From the NCBI GenBank assembly GCA_030600545.1, contig JAUVLV010000019.1:1-43196 (forward strand): a stretch of 43,196 bases of DNA, given 5' to 3'. Origin of the DNA: Candidatus Aegiribacteria sp. GTDB lineage: Bacteria > Fermentibacterota > Fermentibacteria > Fermentibacterales > JCC-6. This document shows positions 41,897 through 43,196 of the stretch, piece by piece (within the stretch, counting starts at the first letter, position 1; the number at the start of each line of letters is the position of its first letter). A program made the position numbers and the translations under genes. The notes beneath the pieces are model-generated. The model had not been told where the DNA came from, ran no database searches, and saw only the letters and a list, made by a program, of their open reading frames with translations.

Positions 41897-43132
41897 CTAC
41901 AGGTCAAATACACGGCTGATGGAGAACATCACCCTGGTGTCGGTTTCCTCAACCGTCAGGCTGTCTCCCGAAACGAAGGAGGGCAGTCCAGCTATTTCGG
42001 TCTGCCTCCATCTGTTCGGAGAAAAACTCGCTCCCAGGTCAAGGTTCCACTCACCAATATTAAAGCCCATTCCAGCCGTAAAACTCATTCTGTCAAGGGC
42101 GCTTGAAACGGGTGAACGATTGTAGCCGAAGCCGAACCTTGCAACCGGTCCTCCAGGCAATGTATTCTCAACACCTGCATTAATTCCCCAGGAATTCTTC
42201 AAACCAAGGTTTTCACCTTCGAATTCAAGGGAACCGTCCGAACTCCAGTAGAATTCCCCGATAACCCTTGATCTCAGTCTGTTTCCCGGAATGTAGATCG
42301 AACCGAGCCTGAGAGTCATCGGCATATCAAGGTCGTAATCCGTCTCTGAAAGTACGTTCCAAGTTACAGAGTCGCCGTCAGTTTCCGGAGAAACGGAAAG
42401 AGACATGGGATACTCGAGTGCCGCGCTGACAAAGACCCTTCTGTCGGGAACAAAAAGTATAGAACCCCTCGTTACGATACCGCTCAACGATTCCCTGCGA
42501 TGGGCACGGGTGCTGTCAAGTGTTGGATCAACATGTAATACTTCCCATGTAACATCCCTCGAACCGGTAACGTAGCCTCCGGCCAGTCCGAAGGAAAAGA
42601 CATCCGACGGGATGAAGGATACAACCAGGTTGAATTCGTTATTCAGACCCGATATATCCAGCTTTTCCTCTCCTATCTTCACGTAGGCCGCATCTCTGAC
42701 TGTACGCTCGTAACCGTACCCGTAAATCGCGGGAACTCTCCAGCCTGCGGCAAATGCAAGAGATTCCGGAAAACCATCAATACCCCGTACAGCCACAGCG
42801 GCACCGCCGGGGAAGAAATCTATACCCTTGTTGAAAGCTATTTCTGATTCGCCGATGGAACTTTCAAATTGATCGTACACACGTCTTGTGCGTTTCTCTA
42901 CAAAGAAGTCCATCCCCGCCGAGAATTCAACCTGAAGCCCATGGTCTGCAATCCCCAGAAGAGCTGGATTCTCAAGTATTCCAAGGGCGGAGACCTCCAT
43001 AAAACCGCAACCACCCATACCGAGCGATACGGCTGAAGAGGAACCCACCGGGTCGCCGAGCCACATTACTTCGGGAAGCCCGGCCGAAACTGTCATTAGT
43101 AGCGATACTATTCCTGCTGCAATAATGCTCAT
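41897..43132 (-). CDS. FadL/PorV-like outer-membrane beta-barrel protein
   Basis: The 411-residue protein has a signal peptide (IIAAGIVSLLMTVSA). The N-terminal hatch-like segment AVSLGMGGCGF...ALGILENPALLG is typical of the FadL/OmpP1 and PorV/UPF0164 barrels, where NPA is strongly conserved. Many amphipathic strands follow (RVFVSAALEYPMSLSV, VARFGFGYNRSP, WNLDLGASFSPNRW), with a C-terminal ISRVFDL. In this superfamily roles range from hydrophobic uptake to protein secretion. It ends 13 bases before the nucleotidase start, so it is probably cotranscribed. Confidence 0.85.
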   Translation of the reverse strand: MSIIAAGIVSLLMTVSAGLPEVMWLGDPVGSSSAVSLGMGGCGFMEVSALGILENPALLGIADHGLQVEFSAGMDFFVEKRTRRVYDQFESSIGESEIAFNKGIDFFPGGAAVAVRGIDGFPESLAFAAGWRVPAIYGYGYERTVRDAAYVKIGEEKLDISGLNNEFNLVVSFIPSDVFSFGLAGGYVTGSRDVTWEVLHVDPTLDSTRAHRRESLSGIVTRGSILFVPDRRVFVSAALEYPMSLSVSPETDGDSVTWNVLSETDYDLDMPMTLRLGSIYIPGNRLRSRVIGEFYWSSDGSLEFEGENLGLKNSWGINAGVENTLPGGPVARFGFGYNRSPVSSALDRMSFTAGMGFNIGEWNLDLGASFSPNRWRQTEIAGLPSFVSGDSLTVEETDTRVMFSISRVFDL

Positions 43133-43144
43133 TCTTCCTCCACC

Positions 43145-43196
43145 CTACCAGCGGAAATCAAGCTGACATCTGATGCCATATTCTGTTACATGATCG
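43145..43196 (-). CDS. C-terminal end of a further barrel-like protein, cut by window
   Basis: Reading in from the right edge on the minus strand, one frame gives DHVTEYGIRCQLDFRW and a TAG at 43145-43147, twelve bases before the next start. Alternating residues and the final tryptophan are what the last strand of an outer-membrane barrel looks like. Only 16 residues are visible, so this is tentative. Confidence 0.45.
   Translation of the reverse strand, partial: DHVTEYGIRCQLDFRW

Overview
The window comes from a bacterial chromosome with an outer membrane: there are two or three beta-barrel proteins with C-terminal aromatic residues, a lipoprotein and a periplasmic-type nucleotidase. The gene set (type I-alpha glutamine synthetase, myo-inositol-phosphate synthase beside a CDP-alcohol phosphatidyltransferase, ferredoxin-fused EtfA, many short secreted proteins) suggests an uncultured anaerobe of an FCB-like candidate phylum, for example Fermentibacterota. 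That placement is inference; no rRNA gene is present.

Layout. (1) 1-5.5 kb: a partial CYTH gene, tRNA-Ser(UGA), a lipoprotein, a small secreted protein, a PHP-domain phosphoesterase and a P-type cation ATPase. (2) 5.6-22.0 kb: a long, tightly packed minus-strand superoperon. Read 5' to 3' it runs alpha/beta hydrolase, DUF3006, rsmI, CDP-alcohol phosphatidyltransferase, ino1, tmk, S41 protease, phosphohexomutase, DUF177, rpmF, plsX, fabH, fabG, acpP, fabF, rnc, acyl-CoA dehydrogenase, etfB, etfA. It joins fatty-acid and phospholipid synthesis, inositol-lipid head-group synthesis and an ETF-linked acyl-CoA dehydrogenase. The usual fabD is absent from the fab cluster.

(3) 22.1-36.1 kb: a visibly more A+T-rich defence island, all on the minus strand. 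Read 5' to 3' it is hsdM (with an N-terminal XRE-type HTH), a 71-aa ORF, a truncated NYN protein, rhuM, hsdS, a 1560-aa STAND/NACHT-like NTPase with a probable N-terminal nuclease and a long helical-repeat tail, a Fic protein with a winged-helix tail, hsdR, and a small YgjP-like metallopeptidase. Stop/start overlaps tie several of these together. A good promoter with a tandem 9-bp repeat lies before hsdM. A cluster of four TTGTTGNTCA elements lies before hsdR. A second, full-length YgjP metallopeptidase lies just upstream at 36.2-36.9 kb. I read the island as a type I restriction-modification system carrying embedded backup effectors, comparable in architecture to PrrC/RloC-bearing hsd loci but with an Avs-like STAND protein in that position. 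This is the best candidate for an undescribed system in the window.

(4) 37.0-43.2 kb: glnA on the plus strand with a conspicuous inverted repeat in its leader, then minus-strand envelope genes: a secreted barrel-like protein, a DUF2085 membrane protein, a 5'-nucleotidase family enzyme, a FadL/PorV-like outer-membrane protein and the C-terminus of another barrel protein.

No gene-free stretch exceeds 300 bases. The longest are about 286 bases before glnA (regulatory elements described) and about 238 bases before hsdM (promoter described; no gene seen in 36058-36243).
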